This document shows positions 1 through 7,458 of a stretch of DNA of 11,228 nucleotides, piece after piece. The notes beneath the pieces are model-generated. The model saw only the letters and a list, made by a program, of their open reading frames with translations, searched no databases and was not told the origin of the DNA. Numbering within the stretch: position 1 is the first letter of the stretch; the number at the start of each line of letters is the position of its first letter. The stretch covers positions 1-11,228 of the forward strand of contig JAUWHQ010000080.1 of the NCBI GenBank assembly GCA_030605805.1, written 5' to 3'. This DNA comes from Methanosarcinales archaeon. Lineage in GTDB: Archaea > Halobacteriota > Methanosarcinia > Methanosarcinales > Methanogasteraceae. The position numbers were made by a program, and so were the translations under genes.

Positions 1-2
1 GA

Positions 3-1631
3 TACGATCCTCTCGGGATCACGACGGTGCTTCAGGTCGGGGCAGGCAGGATAATGCGTGAAAAAGGGCGAAAACCCAGGAAACCGACGAAATCAACCAC
101 AATCTGGGCAGGCACCTACGAGGGCGTGGATCACCTGCTCAGGTCAGGAAAAGCAGGCAGACTCGGAAGTATCGGGACGGTTGTGATCGACGAGGTTCAC
201 ACGCTTGCGGATGATGATCGCGGGCATCGGATAGACGGTTTGATAGCAAGACTGAAGCATATATCCCCGAAGACTCAGTTCATCTACCTGTCAGCGACCG
301 TTGGCGACCCAACGTCCCTCTCAAAGATGCTTTTCGAAAAAGGTGTTTCCGGAAGACTGGTCAGGTATGGGATGAGACCTGTGCCAATCGAACTGCACCT
401 GCTCTTTGCAGGCGGGCGTGACAAGATACGGATCATCGACCGGCTGGCACTGCGGGAATGGAATACGCGGTCATCGAAGGGGTACCGGGGGCAGACGATC
501 GTCTTTACCAACTCACGCCAGAGATGCCATAAAATCGCAAAAAGCCTCCGGATACACGCCGCGGCATACCATGCAGGTCTGGCGCAGCAGGAACGGCGCC
601 GCATCACGTCCGCGTTTGCCGCAGGCAGGCTCGAGGTGGTCGTGACAACAGCCGCCCTTGCAGCGGGCGTCGATTTCCCGGCGTCGCAGGTGATCTTTGA
701 ATCGCTTGCGATGGGCATCGACTGGCTATCTGTGCACGAGTTCCACCAGATGCTCGGGCGGGCAGGGCGACCAGACTACCATGACCTCGGGAAGGTGATG
801 GTGATCGCTGAGCCTGACCGGAGATATCACGGCGGGGGCGAGACCGAGGACGAGATCGCATTCAAACTGCTGAAACAGGAGGTCGAGCCGGTCGATGTCG
901 TGTACGAGGAGCCTGAACAGATGGAGGAGCTGCTTGCGTGTGCTGCGCTTTCGAAGGATCGGTCAGAACTGCGTGCCTTAAACGACCTGCTGATCGGTGG
1001 CGGAGATTTCGAGTATCTCTTCGGAAAACTGACAGAATACGGGCTTGTCGCCCAATCTGCCAGACTCACCGACTTTGGCAGGATCGTGACGACGCACTTT
1101 ATCAGCATCGAACAGGCATTCCAGATCAGGGATGCGGTCAAGAAGGGCGAACCGCCGCTTGACACCGTGGTATCGCTTGAAACGTTCGAGGCAGCCTATT
1201 TCAAGGACGCCGGAAGGATTGCCACTGCCTTAAAGGTGCATATACCAACAAGGGTGTTTCAGGGTGCATCTTATGACCTCGTCTTCTCAGGGGAAGCGAT
1301 TGCCGCTCTTGATAAGGACATTCGTGATCAGATTCTCTCTTTTGTCACCGAATTCATGGTATGTCCGTGTCCTGATACGCCTTACTGCGGTTGCGCCGAG
1401 CGGAAGTTCTCAAAGCGGCTGATCGAACTGCGATGCGAGGGGCTCAGCCCGAACAACATCGTGCAGGAGATCAGCGACGATTACGGGGTTTATGCATACC
1501 CTGCCGACGTTCTTGAGTATCTGGATCAGGTCGTGCGCAATCTTGAGGCGATCGAGATGGTTGCAGCGGTGTTTGGGAACGATGCTGTGAAGCGGGATGC
1601 AATGAGGATCAGGCAGGGGGTGGGGGGGTGA
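3..1631 (+). CDS. Archaeal SF2 DEAD/DEAH-type helicase, DUF5814-like (5' truncated)
   Basis: C-terminal two thirds of an ATP-dependent nucleic-acid helicase. The frame is open to the left edge (YDPLGITT precedes the GTG at 27), so the start and the Walker A motif lie outside the window. Numbering from the GTG at 27: motif II DEVH at 55-58, motif III SAT at 89-91, motif IV-like VFTNSR at 159-164, motif V TTAALAAGVDFPA at 207-219, and motif VI QMLGRAGR at 241-248. These give a complete second RecA domain. After it come a helical/winged-helix part and a Cys cluster, CPCPDTPYCGC (Cys 446, 448, 454, 456, perhaps with Cys 470), which suggests a bound zinc. This order fits the archaeal DUF5814 helicases related to Hel308/Ski2, normally about 800-900 aa. 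The substrate is unknown; repair or RNA processing are both possible. The gene ends in a G-rich tract and converges with the XPB operon. Confidence 0.88.
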   Translation, partial: YDPLGITTVLQVGAGRIMREKGRKPRKPTKSTTIWAGTYEGVDHLLRSGKAGRLGSIGTVVIDEVHTLADDDRGHRIDGLIARLKHISPKTQFIYLSATVGDPTSLSKMLFEKGVSGRLVRYGMRPVPIELHLLFAGGRDKIRIIDRLALREWNTRSSKGYRGQTIVFTNSRQRCHKIAKSLRIHAAAYHAGLAQQERRRITSAFAAGRLEVVVTTAALAAGVDFPASQVIFESLAMGIDWLSVHEFHQMLGRAGRPDYHDLGKVMVIAEPDRRYHGGGETEDEIAFKLLKQEVEPVDVVYEEPEQMEELLACAALSKDRSELRALNDLLIGGGDFEYLFGKLTEYGLVAQSARLTDFGRIVTTHFISIEQAFQIRDAVKKGEPPLDTVVSLETFEAAYFKDAGRIATALKVHIPTRVFQGASYDLVFSGEAIAALDKDIRDQILSFVTEFMVCPCPDTPYCGCAERKFSKRLIELRCEGLSPNNIVQEISDDYGVYAYPADVLEYLDQVVRNLEAIEMVAAVFGNDAVKRDAMRIRQGVGG

Positions 1632-1910
1632 TCGCGCAGTTAAGCGGGCATGTCCGGAGCAAAGCAGCGGTGATGGCATGTAAATCCAGGGACCCGTTTA
1701 CGCAATCGGACTTGAATATGCCCCGGGTATCGTGCTGAATTCTTTCAGATAAACTCTCGTGTCAGGCAGATCGCATCCATTCAGTGCTTCCGAAACACCT
1801 CAGGAGTTCCGAACCCAAGCTCGCAGATATTTCCGTTAGATCCCAGTTGCCGCATGTCCCCGCCACATCCTCAGATCATCCACCAATTACAATATCTCGC
1901 TCCCTGGCAG
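1632..1910. other. Convergent intergenic region with no intact gene
   Basis: No start-to-stop gene is convincing here on either strand. On the minus strand there are two short stretches that read like protein. One opens with ATG at 1855 and reads MRQLGSNGNICELGFGTPEV before a stop at 1781-1783. The other lies in a neighbouring frame and ends with DTRVYLKEFSTIPGAYSSPIA at the stop 1698-1700. They could be pieces of one decayed gene joined by a frameshift. I do not recognise the family, and chance cannot be excluded. No clear terminator is seen for either convergent unit. Confidence 0.3.
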
Positions 1911-2108
1911 CTATTCCATCTCCAGATTCACCCCGATCTCGCCGGCTGCTTCAATGATAAACCACCCAGACCATCCTTCACCAGACAGCAGTCCAACTCA
2001 TCCCGTGGATCTTCAAGAAGCATCTTCTTCCTGTACTTATCGCTCAACAGAAGTTCCTCTCTTCCATCTGCTCTAACTTTCACCGGTCTCGGAAATCTCA
2101 GAAGTATC
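1911..2108 (-). pseudogene. Frameshifted remnant of an unrecognised gene just downstream of XPB
   Basis: Reading the minus strand just past, and slightly overlapping, the XPB stop gives a protein-like stretch: LLRFPRPVKVRADGREELLL, then SDKYRKKMLLEDPRDELDCC, then LVKDGL. Around 1965-1975 the sense appears to jump one frame and continues GWFIIEAAGEIGVNLEME to a stop at 1911-1913. In the first frame a GTG at 2083 would give only about 51 aa, ending at the stop 1928-1930. The composition (many D, E, K, R, with mixed hydrophobic stretches) is unlike chance translation of a spacer. I do not recognise the family. It may be a decayed fourth gene of the XPB operon or an unrelated relic. Confidence 0.35.
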
Positions 2109-3762
2109 TGATCTGGTACCTGTATCCCTGCTCCACTAAAAAGAGCTGACGGTTGTTCCCGAAAGTCTGTTCAACGGTACCTTTCGAGACCAGTGTGTAG
2201 AAATGGGAGGTATGCTCTTTGGGCCTGAGAATACGCCCCAATCGTTGCGCTTCCTCCTGACGCGAACCATAAGTGCCTGATATTTGAATCATGACACTGG
2301 CATCAGGCAGATCCACTGAAAAGTTTGCGACCTTGGATACCACAAGTGTGTTGATGCCCCCCTTCCTGAACTCATCATAGAGCTTCTCTCTATCATCCTG
2401 TTTGGTCTTACCTGTGATAATCGGGAGGTCCAATGATTTGGCAAGCTTTTCTAACTGCGAGATGAATTGACCGATGATCAGGATGCTCTCACCTGCGTGG
2501 TTATCAAGCAGTTCACACACAAGCTCTTTTTTGCGCTGGTTCTCTGCCGCGATGCGAAACTTGGCACGTTTATCGGCATGGGCGTACTTGAGCTCCTCTT
2601 TAGACGAAAGAGGGATGCGATACTCGGTACAGATGGCTTCTGCGATATAGCCGCGACTCTCAAGCGTCTTCCACGGGACATCATATCGCTTTGGACCGAT
2701 CAGTGCAAAGACATCATCCTCCTTGCCATCTTCGCGAACCAGTGTTGCAGTAAGCCCGAGTCGCCGTCTGGCTTGAATTGCCGTTGTTGCACGAAATACC
2801 GGAGCCGGGAGTAGATGTACCTCATCATATATAATTAGTCCCCAGTTATGCTCGGTAAAGATCTTCAGGTTGTGCAATGGATCGTCCTTTGTGTGACGAT
2901 AGGTCAACATCTGGTATGTGGTGATCGTGATCGGCTTGATCTCTTTGATGCGTCCTGTAAACTCGCCGATGTCCGTTTCGTTGATGTGGGTCTTGGAGAG
3001 AAGTTCATCGCGCCATTGCCGGACCGAGACATTATTGGTGGCGATGATCAGAGTGTGGCTTGATATCTGAGCTATAGTTCCCAGTCCTATAATCGTCTTG
3101 CCCGAACCGCAGGGAAGAACAATCACTCCACTGCCCCCGGTCTTCTGTCCCGCACAGTAAAAGAGATCTATGGCTTCCTTTTGATAATCGCGAAGCTGAA
3201 AAGAGTCACCGTCAAGATCAATGCTGCGCAAAGTGATATCGAACCGATCCCCCTCCAGATATCCACACAGGTCCTTAACAGGGTAGCCTGCCTTTATCAA
3301 TGCGTGCTTGAGATCGCCGCGTCTTGCTTGCGGTATGAAGAGTCCGGAAAGACCGTCATTATCCGCCCAAAAGTCTTCTAATGACTTATTGTTGCGGATT
3401 CGTTCCAGAACACGGGAGTCTTTCACAACAAGCTCTAAGCAATCCTGTGCGGCTTTGGCTTTCTGTAACACCAGCTTGCCATAAGTCTCATACCACTCCC
3501 TCATATCGACGATGACATTTGACGGGATGCTGTAACGCGAGAACTCTTCAAGCCCTTCAGTAATCTCTTTAAACGGCACATCCAGTGCTGCCGCATTCCA
3601 GAGCGAGAGTGGCGTGACCCGATACGTATGGATAAACTCCGGAGATTTTACCAGCTCTGCAAAGAGAGATAAAAAATCCCGGCATTCTACGTACCCCGGG
3701 TGTCCGACCTCAAGCATCAACGTGCGATCGCTCTGGATTACGAGCGGCTTCTGCGAGTTCAT
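2098..3762 (-). CDS. xpb: XPB/Rad25-family DNA helicase (bacterial ERCC3-like type)
   Basis: ATP-dependent 3'-5' DNA translocase of superfamily 2; relatives open or remodel DNA in nucleotide-excision-type repair. The 554 aa show, in order: an XPB/Ssl2-like N-terminal domain (about 5-92, with VIQSDRTLMLEV, then TYRVTPLSLWNAA); a damage-recognition-like middle (about 130-185); Walker A LPCGSGKT at 216-223 (Lys222); motif II DEVH at 313-316; motif III LTAT at 337-340, followed at once by the XPB hallmark RED at 343-345; and motif VI QRLGRILR at 506-513. Length and N-terminus match the actinobacterial ERCC3 protein (about 540-550 aa) rather than the shorter archaeal XPB usually paired with Bax1. 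The ATG overlaps the upstream stop as ATGA and has AAGGA upstream of it, so it is translationally coupled as the last gene of three. No key motif is missing. Confidence 0.95.
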   Translation of the reverse strand: MNSQKPLVIQSDRTLMLEVGHPGYVECRDFLSLFAELVKSPEFIHTYRVTPLSLWNAAALDVPFKEITEGLEEFSRYSIPSNVIVDMREWYETYGKLVLQKAKAAQDCLELVVKDSRVLERIRNNKSLEDFWADNDGLSGLFIPQARRGDLKHALIKAGYPVKDLCGYLEGDRFDITLRSIDLDGDSFQLRDYQKEAIDLFYCAGQKTGGSGVIVLPCGSGKTIIGLGTIAQISSHTLIIATNNVSVRQWRDELLSKTHINETDIGEFTGRIKEIKPITITTYQMLTYRHTKDDPLHNLKIFTEHNWGLIIYDEVHLLPAPVFRATTAIQARRRLGLTATLVREDGKEDDVFALIGPKRYDVPWKTLESRGYIAEAICTEYRIPLSSKEELKYAHADKRAKFRIAAENQRKKELVCELLDNHAGESILIIGQFISQLEKLAKSLDLPIITGKTKQDDREKLYDEFRKGGINTLVVSKVANFSVDLPDASVMIQISGTYGSRQEEAQRLGRILRPKEHTSHFYTLVSKGTVEQTFGNNRQLFLVEQGYRYQIRYF

Positions 3763-5477
3763 ACAATATCCTTGATTTTGATTACGTAATCTAACAGTCC
3801 CTTACTGACTTTCTTTACCTCTGATTCGTAACGCTTATCAAAGGAGAGCGTCAGTTTGCTCCAATCTGCGGCAACAGGGCATCTAACAGCTACAAGTCCG
3901 TTGCGGAATTCTTCCATCAACTCTTTTGCTGGAAAATGAAATGTGATCCGGACTTCCCGTCTTATTATCGCAGGCTTCTTTGCTTTTGATTTTTCTCTTG
4001 CTTTTGCTCTTGCTTTTGAGCTTGAATCTCGTCTGGGAAAGACCGTGTCTGCACCGTCCGGGAGGAGCGTAAGATCCGAAGAGCGATGTTTTATGCGAAG
4101 AGGGATCAACTCCTTCCGCTCAAGATGCGCAAACAACCTGCCAGGTGAATGCACGATTCTAATCGCAGGTGTTATAGATTCAATCGTGAATCGGTCGATT
4201 TCGGGCAGATCTTTGTTTCCCTCGAGAAGCACAACATTCTCATAGAGAGTAAACGCGTCCGATGCTCCAGTCCACTCCTCGAGTTCGATTCGAACGTTCT
4301 GTGGCAGTTTCTGACCGCTCATGCCATCTAAGAGCTTGATCACATCAAAATCTTCTCTTTCGCTCAATTGAGTCAGGACCTTCTTTTTTCGAAGTTTTAA
4401 GATGTTTGTTCTGTCCTTTGCTACGACATCCGCAAGTTTTGTCAATTGCGCAAGAATCCGAACCGGATACAATTCCGATTCCACGTGCACCTCGAAATTC
4501 GGCTGCACGATAACTCTGGGCTCTATGATCTCACCGCTCATCACGTGCAAGAACATATCATTGACTCGAAACGCCAGAAGCTGGTTCATCTCGGGCAGGC
4601 ATCCCTTATACTCTGTTTTAGAATAGGCAACCTCGATATATCCTAAAATGAGGGGTAATCCTTCAAGGAATCGTTCCACATAGCGACCTTCCACTCGCTC
4701 AAATGCATCCGTTTCACTCTCTGAAATTTGTATCCTCTTACCCCACCTTTCCTTACTCTCATGAAAATTGCCATACCTGCCATTCTTGGAATCCCCTTTA
4801 TATTTATACTTGGGCTTCTTTGGAATGAGAAAGAATGGATGATGTTCTTTTAGATATCGAATCAATGAGGAGGTAGTGTACCAGACACCGGGCGTACAGG
4901 ATTGCAAAATCTCAATAAGAAATCGCCTTGCTCTGGAAAAATCGAGTCCCGGCATAATACCAGTCGCTGATCCCCAGCTCGAGAACCCCGATAGCCTGCC
5001 AAGCACACTCGTATCGTAAAACTCATTGTTACCATCAAGATAATTTTTTACTAATAAATCCAGAAGCTTCTTCTCCTGCTCTATGAGTGGTAAATCGATG
5101 AACTTTTCATATCTCTTGGTATCAACGTCGATGTAATTGTCAGGAAATGACGGTTCACTGCTGCTATATCCCGCATAGCTCCCCTCTGTGTCATAGTCTG
5201 TGAACTCGAATGCAAGCGCGAGTGTATCGACATAATCTATCCACTCAGAATATCCTTTTGTCTCCACTTCTTTTAGTGCATGAGAATCGCTCATAAGTTT
5301 TGCCAATCGCTTTTGATCGGATCGGTTCAACTCATTACTCCGGTGTAACCGTTTCACATCGCGGTCCCGCACATACTCAACATAAGCATGCAGATCATGG
5401 CGCAGATCGTATTGGCTGGAAACGACGCTCAGTTCGTCGATATCTGTCGGAGTTAAGTCTGGTTTTGGTCGCATCAT
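3759..5477 (-). CDS. Helicase-associated protein with XPB/Ssl2 N-terminal-like domain (572 aa)
   Basis: Not an enzyme by any motif I can see; probably a partner of the XPB encoded next. Residues about 320-403 resemble the XPB/Ssl2-like N-terminal domain (Pfam Helicase_C_3): IVQPNFEVHVESEL, LAQLTKLADVV, then LPQNVRIELEEWTG, which parallels IPSNVIVDMREW in the neighbouring XPB. About 60 residues follow in the style of the tail of bacterial helicase-associated proteins. A basic linker (485-502, rich in K, R, A) then leads to a C-terminal extension, residues 503-572. The N-terminal 300 residues look mainly helical, with probable winged-helix parts, an acidic Tyr/Ser-rich stretch (90-120) and a Lys-rich patch (220-250). 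The gene overlaps both neighbours by ATGA. The first of two tandem ATGs is chosen because it gives that overlap, with GAGG 5 bases upstream. It is related to the Rv0862c-type partner of mycobacterial XPB by context and domain; exact function unknown. Confidence 0.78.
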   Translation of the reverse strand: MMRPKPDLTPTDIDELSVVSSQYDLRHDLHAYVEYVRDRDVKRLHRSNELNRSDQKRLAKLMSDSHALKEVETKGYSEWIDYVDTLALAFEFTDYDTEGSYAGYSSSEPSFPDNYIDVDTKRYEKFIDLPLIEQEKKLLDLLVKNYLDGNNEFYDTSVLGRLSGFSSWGSATGIMPGLDFSRARRFLIEILQSCTPGVWYTTSSLIRYLKEHHPFFLIPKKPKYKYKGDSKNGRYGNFHESKERWGKRIQISESETDAFERVEGRYVERFLEGLPLILGYIEVAYSKTEYKGCLPEMNQLLAFRVNDMFLHVMSGEIIEPRVIVQPNFEVHVESELYPVRILAQLTKLADVVAKDRTNILKLRKKKVLTQLSEREDFDVIKLLDGMSGQKLPQNVRIELEEWTGASDAFTLYENVVLLEGNKDLPEIDRFTIESITPAIRIVHSPGRLFAHLERKELIPLRIKHRSSDLTLLPDGADTVFPRRDSSSKARAKAREKSKAKKPAIIRREVRITFHFPAKELMEEFRNGLVAVRCPVAADWSKLTLSFDKRYESEVKKVSKGLLDYVIKIKDIV

Positions 5478-6883
5478 CCATTCCTCGCCTTCTTGATCAC
5501 ATGCCCTGACGTCTCCACAAGTTTCTGTATCGCGGGAAGCAGGTCACAGGGAAATGCGATATAATCATCCGGAAGCGATACAATGCTTTGCGAACCGGTG
5601 TATGACTTCTCGATCTGCACCTTGAGGCTCAGATCGCTTACCCGTGCAACCATCAGGTCTTCATGAATGATCTGTTTACCCCATCTCGTTTCAGCAATCT
5701 CAATTGCGGTGCGAAAACCGGATGAATTCTTTCTGAGCCACTCAAAAACACTCTCTTTTCGAACTGTCGTGAGTGCATTCCCGATCTTAATAATGCTTGC
5801 TCTTGCTTGCAGATTGGAGTTATGAATATTTAGAGTGGCGATCGTTGCCAGCACTTCCAGTACAACATAAGGGATTTTCATCAGATCCAAATCTACTGTG
5901 CCTGCATTGTCGGGCGCAATCTGTAGATACTGCTCGGGCGTTGGTGAGGTAACATCTTCCATGGAATCGTCAGGTAACCGGTAGTATGTCTTTCCGTCCG
6001 CCACAACTTTTACAAGGCAGCCCCACTCCCAGCCCGCCTCACAGATCTGTTCGCATGGGTGATTAGCATCCTCTCCGGTAAATATCTTAAGCATCACCGC
6101 GAGACTGTCGGCTGGTAGCCATTCATGCTCTTTAAGTTGTGAGAGTGCATAGAGTGTAACTTCAACGGGAGCCATATCGCCACTCCGCGTCCTGGTATCG
6201 GTTTTAACGGACGCACGCCAGCAGGCTTGCTGCCAATCCATAAGAAGTCTTGCTCTGAACTTTTCACCTCCGATAGAGAGATTGCCATCGTTGATTCTGA
6301 GTGTGAACGATTTTTTCTTTGAGTTTGACAGAGGAGATGGTCTCTCTCCCCCTCCGATAATCTCAAGCAGCTTATCACGTAGTACCGCTCTCTTGAAATC
6401 CCCGGCTTCTTTAAATGTCGAAGCCTTGACGACAGGTGGAAGAAAACTCCTGAATTCCGGTGGAAAACAGAATCGCAAGCGTTCCAGCTTGGTAGAGTTG
6501 GTATATGTTTCTCGTTCTATTGCGATGAGCACACCCTTTCGCACCAGATTATTCTTCACTTTTTTAAATGTTTCTTTATACCGCTGGGTAAAAGTCCCGT
6601 AATAATGCCCGTTCACTGGTTCTGAGCAGCCGTATAGTCTCTCGAAGTACTCGATACCAACTTCTTTCTTCATCTTATTGAGCAGGTGGAGGAATGCAAC
6701 TTCCTCATAAGTTAATGAGTTCAGTGCTTCCTGTATACCAATTGTTGAGATGAAGAAGTTCTCAAAGATCTCACGAGAAGTCGCCTCCTTGGCAGGAAAA
6801 CCACGACTTTTGCAGATCGCCTTGATATCGGAGTCATTAATATCGCTTTTGCACATCTGCTTCAGCATACTTTGCGTATCCAT
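5474..6883 (-). CDS. Second helicase-associated protein with a divergent XPB N-terminal-like domain (469 aa)
   Basis: First gene of the XPB operon. No catalytic motif is visible. Residues 50-120 (from ALNSLTYEEVAFLHLL) and about 240-305 (LYALSQLKEHEWLPADSLAV to KTYYRLPDD) look like winged-helix modules. Residues about 319-402 (YLQIAPDNAGTVDLDL, then NALTTVRKESVFEWLRKNSS, ending ETRWG) line up by eye with the XPB/Ssl2 N-terminal-like domain of the 572-aa neighbour, at almost the same residue positions. A similar tail follows, ending LPDDYIAFPCDLLPAI and then GHVIKKARNG. The two proteins are therefore probably diverged paralogues. The ATG at 6883 is supported by GAGGTG at 6891-6896. The role is likely to be DNA binding or loading/regulation of XPB; this is inference from domain and context. 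Confidence 0.72.
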   Translation of the reverse strand: MDTQSMLKQMCKSDINDSDIKAICKSRGFPAKEATSREIFENFFISTIGIQEALNSLTYEEVAFLHLLNKMKKEVGIEYFERLYGCSEPVNGHYYGTFTQRYKETFKKVKNNLVRKGVLIAIERETYTNSTKLERLRFCFPPEFRSFLPPVVKASTFKEAGDFKRAVLRDKLLEIIGGGERPSPLSNSKKKSFTLRINDGNLSIGGEKFRARLLMDWQQACWRASVKTDTRTRSGDMAPVEVTLYALSQLKEHEWLPADSLAVMLKIFTGEDANHPCEQICEAGWEWGCLVKVVADGKTYYRLPDDSMEDVTSPTPEQYLQIAPDNAGTVDLDLMKIPYVVLEVLATIATLNIHNSNLQARASIIKIGNALTTVRKESVFEWLRKNSSGFRTAIEIAETRWGKQIIHEDLMVARVSDLSLKVQIEKSYTGSQSIVSLPDDYIAFPCDLLPAIQKLVETSGHVIKKARNG

Positions 6884-6890
6884 TCAATCA

Positions 6891-6896
6891 CACCTC
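6891..6896 (-). promoter_or_regulatory. Shine-Dalgarno for the XPB operon
   Basis: On the minus strand GAGGTG lies 7 bases before the ATG at 6883. This is the best ribosome-binding site in the window and fixes the start of the 469-aa gene. Confidence 0.75.
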
Positions 6897-6901
6897 TTTT
6901 T

Positions 6902-6973
6902 GAGTATATCTTAAGTACTCTGTGTCGATGACTTTTTTCCTCCTTTTTAAAAGCGGGGCATCGATTATAATAC
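6902..6973 (-). promoter_or_regulatory. AT-rich promoter region of the XPB operon
   Basis: Three TATA-like sequences lie upstream of the operon on the minus strand: GTATTATAATC (6963-6973), TTTTAAAAA (6944-6952) and AAGATATACTC (6902-6912). Archaeal transcription usually starts about 25 bases after the TATA centre. The first two would give a leader that contains the Shine-Dalgarno, whereas the third would start at the ATG itself. Because a strong Shine-Dalgarno is present, I prefer one of the first two. The choice cannot be settled from sequence alone. Confidence 0.4.
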
Positions 6974-6984
6974 TTACCAAAAGA

Positions 6985-7370
6985 CTAAAAAATTATCTGA
7001 ATATGGAGAATTTTCATCACCCCAGTGTACATCCCCAGTTTCACGCCAGTTATCAACACCAATGGAGGCTCTCTGGCTAAATCAGGCTGTGAGAGGGGGT
7101 TTTCAGCCGGTTCCCTGTACACCGGCAGTGGATCATAGCCCAGTTCTTCCAATCGCTCTATAATATATCGCCACTTTCCTGGATGGCGTCAAAAAGCATT
7201 ATAGGAATCCATCATATTTCCTGTACACCTCGGGATAGTCCTTGAATTTCGTCATCTTTGGGTATACCCCGCAAAATTGGTCGCTCCTTGGTCAGTTGAG
7301 AACTAACGCAATGACATCTGGGTTAAGTAGAGATTCGATTGCACCAATCGGGGATGATCTCGGTCTACGC
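6985..7370 (-). pseudogene. Decayed C-terminal fragment of a molybdopterin oxidoreductase
   Basis: Minus-strand pieces in different frames follow the order seen in the DMSO-reductase (CISM) superfamily. ESLLNPDVIALVLN (about 7294-7335) is like the region before the cofactor-binding C-terminal domain. GVYPKMTKF and PEVYRKYDGF (about 7203-7265) are followed, in another frame, by LTPSRKVAIYY, the degraded 'TPSGKVELYS' signature. RLEELGYDPLPVYREP and then NPLSQPDLAREPPLVLITG correspond to the family pattern 'LEELGYDPLP..REPPESP...PLILTTG'. The last frame runs to a stop at 6985-6987, far short of a normal C-terminus. At least three frameshifts and in-frame stops are present, and the N-terminal half (Fe-S site, Mo ligand) is missing. 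The assignment rests on remembered family patterns. It is not expressed as a functional protein. Confidence 0.72.
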
Positions 7371-7426
7371 GTTTAAAACCCGAGACAGCCGGTGATCAGG
7401 AGAATTCGAAGATAGCCCACCCCACA

Positions 7427-7437
7427 AGGTTTATGTC
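7427..7437 (+). promoter_or_regulatory. TATA box of proS, probably leaderless
   Basis: AAGGTTTATGTC has the archaeal box-A pattern with a purine-rich stretch before it. Its centre (about 7433) lies about 26 bases before the ATG at 7459. No Shine-Dalgarno is visible between them (the spacer is pyrimidine-rich). Transcription would therefore start at or next to the start codon, giving a leaderless mRNA. Confidence 0.6.
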
Positions 7438-7458
7438 TCTTCCCCCTGATTCCAGTTG

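Noticed and set aside
1854..2111. Plus-strand ORF of 85 aa between the left helicase and XPB
   Set aside because: His/Pro/Ser-rich low-information sequence without a ribosome site; the opposite strand reads more like decayed protein.
7106..7126. Perfect 6-bp hairpin GCCGGT/ACCGGC
   Set aside because: It lies inside the oxidoreductase relic, where it encodes part of PLPVYREPAE, and has no T-run, so it is likely incidental.
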